Assembly: GCF_902833645.1 (NCBI RefSeq)
Contig: NZ_CADFGE010000008.1
Coordinates: forward strand, 124,001 to 188,000
From: Paraburkholderia fungorum
GTDB taxonomy: Bacteria > Pseudomonadota > Gammaproteobacteria > Burkholderiales > Burkholderiaceae
Length of the DNA: 64,000 nt
Direction of reading: 5' to 3'
The translations under genes and the position numbers were made by a program. Positions within the stretch are counted from its first letter, which is position 1; the number at the start of each line of letters is the position of its first letter. This document shows positions 8,361 to 17,708 of the stretch, in pieces. The notes under the pieces were generated by a model that ran no database searches, had not been told where the DNA came from, and saw only the letters and a list, made by a program, of their open reading frames with translations.

Positions 8361-9488
8361 TTAAAAACGCGTACGAATACCCGTTGTCAACTCCAACTGG
8401 TTCTTCGCTCCGTACGTCGTCGCCACGACATAGCCGCGGTGCAGCTTCATGTAGTCGCCGGCCACGTATAGTTCGGTGCGCTTGGACAGGTGATAGAACA
8501 TCGAGGCGTACAGGGTTTCCTTATAACCGCTGCCTGTGCCGGTATCCGGATCAAAACTCAGGTTGGCATTGGCGATACTGCCGTTCGTATCGAACGCCGC
8601 GTTCGACGTATGCATCTGCTGGTAGCCGAGTTCGTAGTCGAGGGGACCCTTCGGTGCCAGCTTGAACGACACCGTCCACGCATTGTCACGGCGTTGGCCC
8701 AGCGCACCCTGATCGCCGGTGTAGTGAAAATAGCCGGCATTCACGCGGAAGATGCTGTACGTGTAATTTCCACCCACCGAGTACGCCTTGTTGGTGAAGC
8801 CGTTGTTGTTCACGTGGTTGTAGAACGAAGACACATTGAACGGGCCACCGTCATAGCCAAGTGCAACGGAATACGTAGCGTTGTTGCCGAAACTCGTCTT
8901 GTTGCCGAAAGCATAGCCCGCTGACGTGAAAATACCGTTGTTCCACAGCTTCTTCCAGGCAAGACCGTTCTCGTAACGGGTACCCGTAGCGCTGCCCGCG
9001 TAGAAGATCAGTTGCTTGAAGTTGTTGGTATTGGTCCAACCGCCTTCTTCCGTACTCAACCTCGCGCTGGTGTACGGATCGCCGTAGATCGCGGACGCAT
9101 CGCGTGCAATCGTGTTCTGGAACCCCGCGGTGAACTTACCGATGGTGTCGCTTTCCACCCCCACCCATGCGTCGCGATCGAAGATCTGACCCGGGTCTTC
9201 CATGGCGCCGTCGCTCACGCGGTACTCTGCTTCCAATCTGAAGATCGCCTTCAGGCCGCCACCCAGATCTTCCGCGCCCTTCATACCGAACCGGCTGCCG
9301 CTAAACCACGGTTCACCGTTGATACCCATTGAAATTACGTGTTTGCCATCGGCGTTCGCGTTGGTCTGATAAGACACTGCACTCAGATCCATCAGGCCGT
9401 ATAGCTGTACGTTCGATTGCGCGTGAGCGCTGCCCACCGCCAGGACACCCGTGCTCGCCACCAGCAACAAGCTGCTCTTTTTTACCAT
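8361..9488 (-). CDS. general porin (Gram-negative porin family)
   Basis: A 375-aa outer membrane trimeric porin of the beta-proteobacterial OmpC-like type. The signal peptide ends in 'GSAHAQ', and the mature start 'SNVQLYGLMDLSAV' is the family hallmark. Other family marks are 'SRFGMKGAEDLGGGLKAIF', alternating beta-strands and the obligatory C-terminal Phe ('GIRTRF'). A GGAGGAG ribosome site lies 3 bases before the ATG. It is monocistronic, with a strong terminator. Substrate specificity cannot be predicted. Paralogues are numerous in Burkholderia, so no gene symbol is given. Confidence 0.92.
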   Translation of the reverse strand: MVKKSSLLLVASTGVLAVGSAHAQSNVQLYGLMDLSAVSYQTNANADGKHVISMGINGEPWFSGSRFGMKGAEDLGGGLKAIFRLEAEYRVSDGAMEDPGQIFDRDAWVGVESDTIGKFTAGFQNTIARDASAIYGDPYTSARLSTEEGGWTNTNNFKQLIFYAGSATGTRYENGLAWKKLWNNGIFTSAGYAFGNKTSFGNNATYSVALGYDGGPFNVSSFYNHVNNNGFTNKAYSVGGNYTYSIFRVNAGYFHYTGDQGALGQRRDNAWTVSFKLAPKGPLDYELGYQQMHTSNAAFDTNGSIANANLSFDPDTGTGSGYKETLYASMFYHLSKRTELYVAGDYMKLHRGYVVATTYGAKNQLELTTGIRTRF

Positions 9489-9677
9489 CGTCTCCTCCGA
9501 TCCTGCTGCGTTGAATTGATCTGATATCCATTTGCGTAGCAGAACAAAGGATAGTCAGACCAACCCTTCACGCCTCTTTCGCAGAAGCACGGGAAACGTC
9601 GGTGAAAACACTACATATAACGATATTTAAATGAATCGAATAACCTGCTCGATACGAAGAAATACTCGCCGTTGACG

Positions 9678-10376
9678 CTATAACGTCTCGGCAAATGCTT
9701 CGCACGGCACTTCTTCGCGCAGGATGTAACCCAATCCTCGCAAGGTCATGATCTTTGCGCTGGAACTGGCAAGATGCTTGCGCAAGCGGTGAATGTAGAT
9801 ATCGATGGCATCGGCGCTGGGTTCGTCGTCAAGTGCGAAGACCTTGTCGATCAAGGTGGACTTCGAAACTGTTTTGCCCTGCTTCAGCATCAGCGTTTCG
9901 AGGATCGCATGCTCGCGCCGCCGCAACGGCAAAGGCTCGTTCTGCAGCACGAATTCACGGGAGTCGAACAGATAGCGCAGATCGCCGCAGTCGATCGACT
10001 GCCCCTTGTCGCCGGCCGCCTGGCGGCGGATCAGCGCCTTGATGCGTGCGACCAGCTCGCGTGCGTCGAAGGGTTTGACGACATAATCGTCCGCGCCGAC
10101 CGAGAAACAGGCTACCTTGTCGTCGGTCGAACCGTTAGCGGTGAGCATCAGCACCGGCACGTTGTCGCGTTTGCGGCGCAGGCGCGCCAGTACGTCCTTA
10201 CCGCTCATGCCCGGCAGCCGCAGATCGAGCAGCACGGCGTCGTAGCATTGCAGACCGAGCAGCGTCTCGGCCCGCTCGCCGTCCTGCGCCCAGTCGATCG
10301 CGAAATGCTCGACCTGCATGAGGTTCATCACCCAACGCGCGAGGTCGGCGTCGTCTTCAACGAGCAGCAGTTTCAT
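9678..10376 (-). CDS. OmpR/TctD-type response regulator
   Basis: A 232-aa DNA-binding response regulator. The receiver domain starts 'MKLLLVEDDADL' with the acidic pair. The phosphoacceptor Asp is in 'DAVLLDLRLPGMSG', Thr/Ser in 'MLTANG' and Lys in 'DDYVVKPF'. The C-terminal winged helix contains 'IYIHRLRKHLASSSAKIMTLRGLGY'. The ATG at 10376 is chosen because of a GGGGAGACTT ribosome site and the paralogue's start. It follows its histidine kinase by 25 bp. It is paralogous to the regulator at 13344, and together with two kinases they form a duplicated system. The signal and targets are unknown; TctD/QseB-type relatives control carboxylate uptake or motility. Confidence 0.9.
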   Translation of the reverse strand: MKLLLVEDDADLARWVMNLMQVEHFAIDWAQDGERAETLLGLQCYDAVLLDLRLPGMSGKDVLARLRRKRDNVPVLMLTANGSTDDKVACFSVGADDYVVKPFDARELVARIKALIRRQAAGDKGQSIDCGDLRYLFDSREFVLQNEPLPLRRREHAILETLMLKQGKTVSKSTLIDKVFALDDEPSADAIDIYIHRLRKHLASSSAKIMTLRGLGYILREEVPCEAFAETL

Positions 10377-10401
10377 AAGTCTCCCCTCATGTACCGGCGT
10401 A

Positions 10402-11784
10402 TCAAACCGCTGCCGACCATAGTCGCATCTCGACGGTGGCGACCAGACCAACACCGCCCTCTCCCGGTTCGAGCGTTACCGCACCGCCCTGCCGGTGAGC
10501 GATCTCGCGCACGATCGGCAAACCGAGGCCGGTTCCGTCCGCATGACTCGACGCGCGATAGAAGCGTTCGAACACGCGTGCCCTCGCTTCGGCCTTGATT
10601 CCCGGCCCATTGTCGATCACACGCACAATCGCCCGGTCGTTGCTGCGCTGGGCATGCACGGTCACACGGCCACCGGTTTGCGTATAGCGCAGCGCGTTGT
10701 CGACAAGATTGGTGACGAGCGCAGCGGTCAACGCCTCGTCGCCCGTTACGTACAAATTGTCTTCCAGTTCGGCCCCCAGGTCGATTTCACGCGACTGCGC
10801 GAACGCAATCAACTCCTCCAGCACGCCCGCGATCAACGCGCTCAGATCGACCCGTTCGCGCGTATTGGGGGGCGCCGCCGACTCGGCCTGAGCGAGTAGC
10901 AACAGTTTGTTGGTCAGGGTGGTCAGCTTGTGGCTGCTTTTATGCATGCCCGCCAGCGCTTCGCTGAGCGGCGCGTCCCGATTTTCACGTTGCCGCGCGA
11001 ACTGGATTTGCGCGACCAGCAGCGCGAGCGGCGTGCGCAACTGATGCGCGGCGTCGGAGATGAATTGCCGCTGGGTTGCGGCCTGCTGGCCCATGCGCGC
11101 GATGCACTGGTTGATCGCGTCGACGATAGGCCTCAGTTCGACATGCAGGCGCACCACGCGTATCGGTTCGAGTTGCGACGCGTTGCGATCGGCGACGTCG
11201 TCTTTCACCTTCATCAACGGCCTCAGCTCGAAGGTCAGCCCGAGGTAGACGAACACCATGGCGAGCACCAGCGTGAGCACCTCACCGAACAGTTGCGGCC
11301 GCAGCAGGCGCCACAGCATGGCGTCGCGCGAGCCCTCCGTCTTCGCGACCGCGACGATGACTTCCTCCGTGCGGCCCGAGTCGTATAACTGCCGCACATA
11401 AACAGCCGCGCGTACCGGCCGGCCATCGTCGAGATGAGTGTAGTAGAGCATCGGGACATCGCCCGCGCCGCGCGGCACCGGCAACTCGAGGCTGCCGGCC
11501 AGCAGGCGGTGGCCGCTCGCTTCGACACGATAGTAGACACTGTCCTGCTCCGGCGACTCGAACAGCTCGAGCGCGGCAGGTGGAACCTGAATCGAAACGC
11601 TGCCGTTGTCCCAATCGATGTCCTCGCCAATGATGCGCATCGACGATAGCAGCGCGTTGTCCTGAACCAGATCGGCCGTGGTCTGCGCGTTACGGTACGA
11701 AATCAGGCCGGAAATGGAAACGAACGCCGCCAGCGGCAGCAGGAGCCACCACAACAAACGTCCGCGCAAACTGCCTGAAAACAC
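10402..11784 (-). CDS. two-component sensor histidine kinase
   Basis: A 460-aa membrane kinase with GTG start and an AAGAGGA ribosome site. The first membrane segment is 'LLWWLLLPLAAFVSISG', then comes a periplasmic 2CSK_N-type sensor region to about residue 160, then a second membrane segment. The DHp box is 'FISDAAHQLRTPLALL' (phospho-His), the N box 'TNLVDNALRYT', and the G boxes 'DNGPGI' and 'GTGLGL'. All motifs are intact. In TctE relatives the sensor region detects periplasmic carboxylates; the ligand here is unknown. It is transcribed before its response regulator, the reverse order of the neighbouring paralogous pair, with 175 bp separating the two kinases. Confidence 0.9.
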   Translation of the reverse strand: MFSGSLRGRLLWWLLLPLAAFVSISGLISYRNAQTTADLVQDNALLSSMRIIGEDIDWDNGSVSIQVPPAALELFESPEQDSVYYRVEASGHRLLAGSLELPVPRGAGDVPMLYYTHLDDGRPVRAAVYVRQLYDSGRTEEVIVAVAKTEGSRDAMLWRLLRPQLFGEVLTLVLAMVFVYLGLTFELRPLMKVKDDVADRNASQLEPIRVVRLHVELRPIVDAINQCIARMGQQAATQRQFISDAAHQLRTPLALLVAQIQFARQRENRDAPLSEALAGMHKSSHKLTTLTNKLLLLAQAESAAPPNTRERVDLSALIAGVLEELIAFAQSREIDLGAELEDNLYVTGDEALTAALVTNLVDNALRYTQTGGRVTVHAQRSNDRAIVRVIDNGPGIKAEARARVFERFYRASSHADGTGLGLPIVREIAHRQGGAVTLEPGEGGVGLVATVEMRLWSAAV

Positions 11785-11959
11785 GATTCGTCGTTCCTCT
11801 TTTCTGGAAACCAGCGCACCTTTCGCTGGATGTTTAATAGGTCGACAGCAAAAATTCTAGGTGCGCGAATCCTTCCCAAAGCTTTCACATGAGCGTTTCC
11901 GGCGCCGATTGCGGGTTTGTCCCGACTGGTTCCAGATTCGTCGAGCCGAAGCGGCCGGT

Positions 11960-13354
11960 TCAAGCGGGCTGACGCCCTTCGGCCGCCGCCCGCGGAAACG
12001 AAACGCTTACATGTACGCCTTTGCCGCCTTCGCCTGGTTTGAGCACGATCTCAGCGTGATGCGCATCGGCGATTTCGCGCACGATGGCAAGGCCCAAACC
12101 CGTTCCTTCCGTATCCGTCGATGCCCGGAAAAACGGTTCGAATACGCGATTGCGCGACTCGGCCGGAATGCCGGGGCCGTCGTCCAGCACCGACACGGTG
12201 ACCAGACCGTCATGCGCGCCAACTGCCACCGTCACGTGGCCGCCACTGCCGGTATAGCGGATCGCGTTCTCCGCGAGATTGGCGATCAACGCCTGAAGCA
12301 GGCCCCGATGCCCGGCCACCGGCGCGGGGCCGTTCAGTTCGGCACCCAGATCGATGTCCCGAGCCTGGGCGAGCAGCGCCAGGTCCTCCACCACGTCCAT
12401 TGCCAGCGGCACCAGATCCACCGTTTCCACGGCCAGTTGCCGGTTGTCGGCGGCCTCGGCCTGTGCAAGCAACAGCAGCTTGTTGGTCAGCCCGACCATC
12501 GAACGGTTGCTGCGATGCATCGCGGCGAGCGCTTCGTCGAGCGCGGGATTCAGGCCGTCCTGCTGACGCGCGAACTGCAATTGTGTGCCGAGCAGCGTAA
12601 GCGGCGTGCGCAACTGGTGCGCGGCGTCGGCGATAAAACGCCGTTGTGCGGCGACCTGTACGCCAAGCCGCGCGATGCATTGATTGATCGCTTCGACGAT
12701 GGGCCGCAACTCGGTATGCAGGCGCTCGACACGAATCGGTTCGAGTTGCATGGGGTCCCGGTCGGCGACGTCCTCCTTCACTTTCATCAGCGGCCGCAAT
12801 TCGAAGGTGAGGCCGATGCACGCCAGCGCAACCGCCAGCACGATCATTTCGATCTGCCGAACGAGTTGCGGCTGCCACAATTGCTGCGCCATCGCGTCAC
12901 GCGAGCGCACCGTCTTGCCCACCGTCACCCGTACCCGGTGCGTCGCGCCGTTGTCGTACATCAGCCGCACGAGGCCGACGGCGCGCACGGACTGGCCATG
13001 AAACTGGGCATCGTAGTGATCGGCCCGATCGGACGGTAGCACCGCGTGTTGCGGAAAATCCGGCGTGCCGGCCAGCAAGCGGCCATCGTCGACCCGCACG
13101 CTGTAGAACACCTGATCGCGATACGGCGACGCGAATATCTCCAGCGCGGCCGGCGGCACGTCCACGCGCAGAAAGCCGTCTACCCATTCCACTTCGCCGG
13201 CGATCATTCGCGCCGACGAAATCAGCTGGTTGTCCTGCACCAGGTCCGCCGTCCGCCGCGCATTGTCGTACTCCGCCTTGCCGGTGACGAACACGTACAG
13301 CGCGAGCGGCACCAGCAGCCACCACAGCAGACGCATGCGCAGGCTATTGGTCAT
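11960..13354 (-). CDS. two-component sensor histidine kinase, paralogue
   Basis: A 464-aa kinase closely similar to the one at 10402: same membrane anchor 'LLWWLLVPLALYVFVTG', same sensor length, DHp 'FIADAAHQLRTPLTLL', N box 'ANLAENAIRYT', G boxes 'DDGPGIP' and 'GTGLGL'. The ATG at 13354 is chosen because it overlaps the end of its response regulator by 11 bases, giving translational coupling; an upstream in-frame extension adds a non-homologous stretch. Differences from the paralogue lie mainly in the periplasmic sensor part. This suggests duplication followed by ligand divergence, with a risk or benefit of cross-talk. Confidence 0.9.
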   Translation of the reverse strand: MTNSLRMRLLWWLLVPLALYVFVTGKAEYDNARRTADLVQDNQLISSARMIAGEVEWVDGFLRVDVPPAALEIFASPYRDQVFYSVRVDDGRLLAGTPDFPQHAVLPSDRADHYDAQFHGQSVRAVGLVRLMYDNGATHRVRVTVGKTVRSRDAMAQQLWQPQLVRQIEMIVLAVALACIGLTFELRPLMKVKEDVADRDPMQLEPIRVERLHTELRPIVEAINQCIARLGVQVAAQRRFIADAAHQLRTPLTLLGTQLQFARQQDGLNPALDEALAAMHRSNRSMVGLTNKLLLLAQAEAADNRQLAVETVDLVPLAMDVVEDLALLAQARDIDLGAELNGPAPVAGHRGLLQALIANLAENAIRYTGSGGHVTVAVGAHDGLVTVSVLDDGPGIPAESRNRVFEPFFRASTDTEGTGLGLAIVREIADAHHAEIVLKPGEGGKGVHVSVSFPRAAAEGRQPA

Positions 13355-14021
13355 CTTCTTTCTTGCGCAGCAGATAACCGAGCCCACGCAGCGTGACGAT
13401 CGCGGCCGAACTGCCGTCGAGTTTCTTGCGTAGCCGCGAGATGTAGATTTCGACCGCGTCCTCGCTCGGCTCGTCCGCCAGCGTGAAAATCGCGTCGACC
13501 AGCGCCGGTTTGGTCACCGTCTTGCCGAGCCGCAAGATCAACGTTTCGAGCACCGAGCGCTCGCGTGGCGTGACATTCAGCGGTGCGCCCTTCAACGTGA
13601 ACTGGCGCGTGTCGATGTCGAACGAAAGATCGCCACACACAACCTCGCTGGCTTTCGACGGCGACTGACGCCGGATCGCCACCTTGATCCGCGCGATCAG
13701 TTCACGTACTTCGAAAGGCTTGACCAGGTAGTCGTCCGCACCGGCGCCGAGCAGTTCCACTTTTTCGTCGATCGATCCGCTTGCGGTCAGGATCAGGACC
13801 GGTGTGGCGTCACCGCGCTGGCGCAGCCGGCGCAGCACGTTCTTGCCCGACAGCTTCGGCAGATTCAGATCGAGCAGGATCACGTCGTAGTGGTTGGTGC
13901 GCAGCAGGTGGTCGGCGGCGTCGCCGTCCTGTACCGCGTCGAGCGCGAACGCTTCCTGCTCCAGCATTTTCGCGAGCCAGTGCGCAAGCGTCGGGTTGTC
14001 TTCGATAAGCAGCAGCTTCAT
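13344..14021 (-). CDS. OmpR/TctD-type response regulator, paralogue
   Basis: A 225-aa response regulator paralogous to that at 9678: 'MKLLLIEDNPTL', phospho-Asp in 'DVILLDLNLPKLSG', Lys in 'DDYLVKPFEV', DNA-binding wing 'IYISRLRKKLDGSSAAIVTLRGLGY'. Start choice is uncertain. The ATG at 14021 matches the paralogue, while a GTG at 14045 would add 8 residues; neither has a clear ribosome site. It is first in the order RR-HK-HK-RR on the minus strand, and its 3' end overlaps its kinase. A 258-bp region to the divergent ABC importer gene holds the promoters of both units. Confidence 0.88.
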   Translation of the reverse strand: MKLLLIEDNPTLAHWLAKMLEQEAFALDAVQDGDAADHLLRTNHYDVILLDLNLPKLSGKNVLRRLRQRGDATPVLILTASGSIDEKVELLGAGADDYLVKPFEVRELIARIKVAIRRQSPSKASEVVCGDLSFDIDTRQFTLKGAPLNVTPRERSVLETLILRLGKTVTKPALVDAIFTLADEPSEDAVEIYISRLRKKLDGSSAAIVTLRGLGYLLRKKEDDQ

Positions 14022-14208
14022 GGTGGGAACGGCGGACTGGGTCACTCAATGCGCGGAAAAGTCAGGACGCCGATTGTGCCGTAAAACAGCGGCCTTGCGC
14101 GCGGCTTGCGTGATTCGTGGCCTACGTTATGGGGTTTGCCAGGGGGTGGCGGGCAGGATGATGTGAATTCTCGGGTTAACACCCATAATTTGCCCCCAGC
14201 CCCGAAAG

Positions 14209-14237
14209 CTGCCAGAAGGTTTGCGATTTTTATAATC
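14209..14237 (+). promoter_or_regulatory. sigma-70-type promoter candidate for the ABC importer
   Basis: TATAAT at 14232-14237 with a weak -35 (CTGCCA, 14209-14214) at 17-bp spacing, 67 bp before the start codon at 14304. The -10 is perfect; the -35 matches 4 of 6. Confidence 0.5.
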
Positions 14238-14303
14238 CCCGTCATTCACCCAGAAAGCGCCGCATCCGCAGATAGCGGCGACCAAACCTAAGGAGACTGC
14301 TTC

Positions 14304-15323
14304 ATGCGTACCTTGCGCCAGATTGCCGCTGTGTCAGGTGTTGCGTTCACCCTTGCCGCCGCTTCGGCCGCGGCTCACGCCGAGAAGCTGACGATCATGG
14401 TCGGCGGCGCCACCAAGATCATCTATCTGCCGGCCAAGCTCACGGAGCAACTCGGCTACTTCAAGGACGAAGGACTCGACGTCGAAATTCTCTCGCAACC
14501 GGCCGGCGTGGATGCTGAAAACGAACTGCTGGCCGGCGCTGTGCAAGGCGTGGTGGGCTTCTACGATCACACCATCGACTTGCAGAGCAAGGGCAAGGAA
14601 GTCCAGGCGCTGGTGATTTTCGGCCAGGTGCCCGGTGAAGTGGAAATGGTCTCCACCAAGGCTGCCGAGACATTCAAAAGCATGGCCGACGCGAAGGGCA
14701 AGACGCTGGGCGTGACCGGCCTCGGGTCGTCGACCAGCTTCCTCACGCAATATCTCGCGCAACGCGCGGGCGTGCCGTCCACGCAATACACGCTGCTGCC
14801 GGTCGGCGCGGACAACAGCTTTATCGCCGCCATCAAGCAGAACCGTATCGACGCGGGCATGACCACGGAGCCGACCGTCTCGCAGTTGCTGAAGACCGGC
14901 GACGCCAAGGTGCTGGTCGATATGCGCACGCTGGAAGGCACGCGCGCCGCGCTCGGCGGCACGTATCCGGCTTCGAGCTTCTACGTGCAGCGCGCATGGG
15001 CCGAATCGCACAAGGACGACGCCGCGAAGCTCGCGCACGCGTTCGCGAAGACGCTGAACTTCATCGCGACGCATAGCGCGGATGAGATCGCCGCGAAGAT
15101 GCCGAAGGACTACTACGGCAACAACAAGGATCTGTACGTCGGCGCGCTGAAGGCGTCGCTGCCGATGTTCACGAAGGACGGCAAGATGCCCGCCGACGGC
15201 CCGGAAACGGTTCTGAAGGTGCTGTCGGCATTCAATCCTTCGGTGAAGGGCAAGCATATCGACCTCGCCAAGACCTACACCAACGACTACGTGTCGGCAC
15301 CGGTCAAGACCGCGGCGAAGTAA
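14304..15323 (+). CDS. ABC transporter substrate-binding protein (NitT/TauT, NMT1-like)
   Basis: A 339-aa periplasmic binding protein. The signal peptide ends 'AAAHAEKL', followed by the NMT1/SsuA-type fold: 'YLPAKLTEQLGYFKDEGLDVEI', 'LLAGAVQGVVGFYDHTIDLQ', 'GKTLGVTGLGSSTSFLTQYL' and 'AIKQNRIDAGMTTEP'. Members bind nitrate, sulfonates, taurine or pyrimidine precursors; this one cannot be assigned. AAGGAG precedes the ATG. It is the first gene of a three-gene importer with an ATPase (95 bp on) and a permease, ended by a strong terminator at 17117. Confidence 0.88.
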   Translation: MRTLRQIAAVSGVAFTLAAASAAAHAEKLTIMVGGATKIIYLPAKLTEQLGYFKDEGLDVEILSQPAGVDAENELLAGAVQGVVGFYDHTIDLQSKGKEVQALVIFGQVPGEVEMVSTKAAETFKSMADAKGKTLGVTGLGSSTSFLTQYLAQRAGVPSTQYTLLPVGADNSFIAAIKQNRIDAGMTTEPTVSQLLKTGDAKVLVDMRTLEGTRAALGGTYPASSFYVQRAWAESHKDDAAKLAHAFAKTLNFIATHSADEIAAKMPKDYYGNNKDLYVGALKASLPMFTKDGKMPADGPETVLKVLSAFNPSVKGKHIDLAKTYTNDYVSAPVKTAAK

Positions 15324-15418
15324 TGCGCTAGAGGTAGTGAGGTCGAGGCAGTGAGCGCGAAGCAACGCTCTCGACGTCACGCCCATTCAACATCAAGAGA
15401 ACTGCGAGGCACCAGCCG

Positions 15419-16213
15419 ATGAACCAACCCATGTCACGCGATACGCCGGCCATCGAAATGCGCAACGTATCGTGCCGTTTCATTTCTCCGGACGGCAAGG
15501 CAACCGTCGCATTGCGCGATTTCAGCATGTCGGTGGCGCGCGGCGAATTCGTCGCGGTGGTCGGGCCGACGGGTTGCGGCAAGTCGACCACACTCAGCAT
15601 GATCACCGGCTTGCTGAAGCCGACCACCGGCGAAGTGCGCGTGATGGGCGCGCCGGTGGACGGCATCGATCCGCGCATCGGCTTCGTGTTTCAGGCAGAC
15701 GCCGTGTTCCCGTGGCGCTCGGTGCTCGACAACGTGGCGGCCGGCCCGCTGTATCGCGGCCGCTCGAAATCCGCCGCCTACGACGAAGCCAACGAATGGC
15801 TGCGCCGCGTGGGTCTCGACAAGTTCGGCAAGCATTATCCGCATCAACTGTCGGGCGGCATGAGAAAGCGCGTGGCGCTCGCGCAAACCTTCATCAACAA
15901 GCCGGAAATCCTGCTGATGGACGAGCCCTTCTCGGCGCTCGACATGCAGACGCGCACGCTGATGCAGGACGAACTGCTGCAACTGTGGGGCGGCGCCGGC
16001 TCGGTGGTGTTCGTCACGCACGATCTGGAAGAAGCGATTGCGCTCGCCGACCGCGTATTCGTGCTGACGGCCCGCCCGGCCACGCTGAAGAAAGTGTACG
16101 AAATCGATCTGCCGCGTCCGCGCGTCACGTCGGAGATTCGCTACGAACCGCGTTTCATCGAAATCTCGCGCGACATCTGGCATGACCTGCGCGAAGAAGT
16201 GCAGATCGGTTAA
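15419..16213 (+). CDS. ABC importer ATPase (NitT/TauT family)
   Basis: A 264-aa ATP-binding subunit that powers the neighbouring importer from the cytoplasmic face. Walker A 'GPTGCGKSTT' is near residue 48 and the Q-loop 'FVFQADAVFPWRS' near 88. The ABC signature 'LSGGMRKRVALAQ' is near 143, Walker B 'ILLMDEPFSALD' near 163 and the H-loop 'FVTHDLEEA' near 197. Length and motif order are those of SsuB/TauB/NrtD-type subunits. A GAGG ribosome site lies before the ATG. The permease follows in the same operon, 16 bp after the stop. Confidence 0.92.
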   Translation: MNQPMSRDTPAIEMRNVSCRFISPDGKATVALRDFSMSVARGEFVAVVGPTGCGKSTTLSMITGLLKPTTGEVRVMGAPVDGIDPRIGFVFQADAVFPWRSVLDNVAAGPLYRGRSKSAAYDEANEWLRRVGLDKFGKHYPHQLSGGMRKRVALAQTFINKPEILLMDEPFSALDMQTRTLMQDELLQLWGGAGSVVFVTHDLEEAIALADRVFVLTARPATLKKVYEIDLPRPRVTSEIRYEPRFIEISRDIWHDLREEVQIG

Positions 16214-16229
16214 TCAAGGAATGGCAAAC

Positions 16230-17093
16230 ATGTCTACGACCCCTCAACAGATGATGCCTTCAGGCATCGATCCCGTGACGCTCGCCCAGGTCGAGCGTGT
16301 CGCGCAAAAACGCATGCGGCAGCGCCAGGCGTTGGTGATTACGCTGCGCATCGTCGTGCTGGTGGTAGTGCTCGGCGGGTGGGAATTGTCCGCGCGCCTG
16401 AAGTGGATCGATCCGTTCTTCTTCTCGATGCCCAGTGCGATTTTCGATCAGATCGTCGACTGGTTCGTGAACGGCACGTCGCAAGGTCCGCTCCTGACGC
16501 AAGTGTGGGTCACGCTGGAAGAAACCGGGCTCGGCTTCATTATCGGTTCGGTGGCGGGTGTGTTCTGCGGCATCGTGCTCGGCCGCAACAAGCTGCTCTC
16601 CGACGTGTTCAGCCTCTACATCAAGATCGCCAACTCGATTCCGCGTGTGGTGCTCGGCTCGGTGTTCGTGATTGCGCTCGGTCTTGGCATGGCTTCGAAG
16701 GTGGCGCTGGCGGTGGTGATGGTGTTCTTCGTCGTGTTCGCCAACGCATTTCAAGGTGTGCGCGAGGCAGACCGCTACATGATCGCGAACGCGCAGATTC
16801 TCGGTGCATCACGCCGTCAGGTGACGACCTCGGTGGTGATTCCGTCGGCACTGAGCTGGATTCTCGCCAGCTTGCACGTGAGCTTCGGTTTTGCGCTGGT
16901 CGGCGCGGTGGTCGGCGAGTTCCTCGGCTCGAAGCAAGGCATCGGCCTGCTGATCTCCACCGCACAAGGCGCGTTCAACGCAAGCGGCGTGTTCGCGGCA
17001 ATGATCGTGCTGGCCGTGGTCGCACTGGCCGCGGATTATCTGCTGACTGCGCTCGAACACCGGCTGTTGAAGTGGCGGCCCGCAGCCGTTTGA
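16230..17093 (+). CDS. ABC importer permease (NitT/TauT family)
   Basis: A 287-aa inner membrane permease with six membrane segments. The EAA loop, which contacts the ATPase, is 'QGVREADRYMIANAQILGASRRQVTTSVVIPSALSWI' split around residues 180-215. The ATG at 16230 is chosen because AAGGA lies 9 bases upstream; the ATG at 16221 would be too close to it. It is the last gene of the importer operon, followed within 25 bp by a strong terminator. The substrate is unknown, as for its partners. Confidence 0.9.
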   Translation: MSTTPQQMMPSGIDPVTLAQVERVAQKRMRQRQALVITLRIVVLVVVLGGWELSARLKWIDPFFFSMPSAIFDQIVDWFVNGTSQGPLLTQVWVTLEETGLGFIIGSVAGVFCGIVLGRNKLLSDVFSLYIKIANSIPRVVLGSVFVIALGLGMASKVALAVVMVFFVVFANAFQGVREADRYMIANAQILGASRRQVTTSVVIPSALSWILASLHVSFGFALVGAVVGEFLGSKQGIGLLISTAQGAFNASGVFAAMIVLAVVALAADYLLTALEHRLLKWRPAAV

Positions 17094-17116
17094 GTTGACC
17101 GTCAGGCTGCATGAAA

Positions 17117-17145
17117 AAAAAGGGGCGCCATCGGCGCCCCTTTTT
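17117..17145. terminator. Rho-independent terminator, works both ways
   Basis: AAAAAGGGGCGCC and GGCGCCCCTTTTT form a perfect 13-bp stem with a 3-nt loop (ATC). It is flanked by A and T runs, so it can stop transcription in either direction. It ends the ABC importer operon. Confidence 0.95.
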
Positions 17146-17277
17146 GTATCAAATTGCGCAACAAACCTTACCTGAATTGACGATTACTCTCGCCAGATCG
17201 CAAAACTACAATGCAATCACTGACTACGAACAACATTGCTCGTAGCAAGATAAAGACCGAACTGGAGGTAGTTCATC

Positions 17278-17595
17278 ATGAAATCGCTCATTCAAGCTGT
17301 TGTTATCGCCGCTGTGCTGGCCGCTCCTGTTGCCTCGTTTGCGCAGTCCAACCAGCCCGTGACCCGCGCCCAGGTGCGTGCAGAACTGGTTCAACTCGAA
17401 AAGGCCGGCTACCAGCCGGGCCGTGCCGACCCGTACTACCCGGCTGACATTCAGGCTGCACAAGCCCGTGTCGCCACGCAGAACGGTACCGCACAAGCCG
17501 CGCAAAGCAGCTTCGGCGGTGCGGTGAGCGGCTCGTCGCAATCCGGCCATGCGGTTGCGGCAGACGGTCCGAAGTCGATCTACTTCGGCAACTAA
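17278..17595 (+). CDS. DUF4148 small exported protein
   Basis: A 105-aa protein with a signal peptide ('VVIAAVLAAPVASFAQ') and the DUF4148 core 'TRAQVRAELVQLEKAGYQPGRADPYYPADIQAAQARV'. The family is restricted mainly to Burkholderiales, occurs in many copies per genome and has no known function; it is predicted to be periplasmic. GGAGG precedes the ATG. It is monocistronic between two strong stem-loops. Confidence 0.88.
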   Translation: MKSLIQAVVIAAVLAAPVASFAQSNQPVTRAQVRAELVQLEKAGYQPGRADPYYPADIQAAQARVATQNGTAQAAQSSFGGAVSGSSQSGHAVAADGPKSIYFGN

Positions 17596-17708
17596 GCCGA
17601 TACGCGAGCCGGTAACCAGGCAGTCCAGCGGAATCCGCCACAGCGGCTTTGCTGCTTGCCCTGTCGGCTGCCAGGCGCGCAGAACAGCCGCGCGCACTGC
17701 TTCAAACG

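Noticed and set aside
14334..15386. 350-aa minus-strand frame opposite the substrate-binding protein
   Set aside because: Shadow of a well-supported gene; composition (Arg, His, Val) typical for antisense frames.
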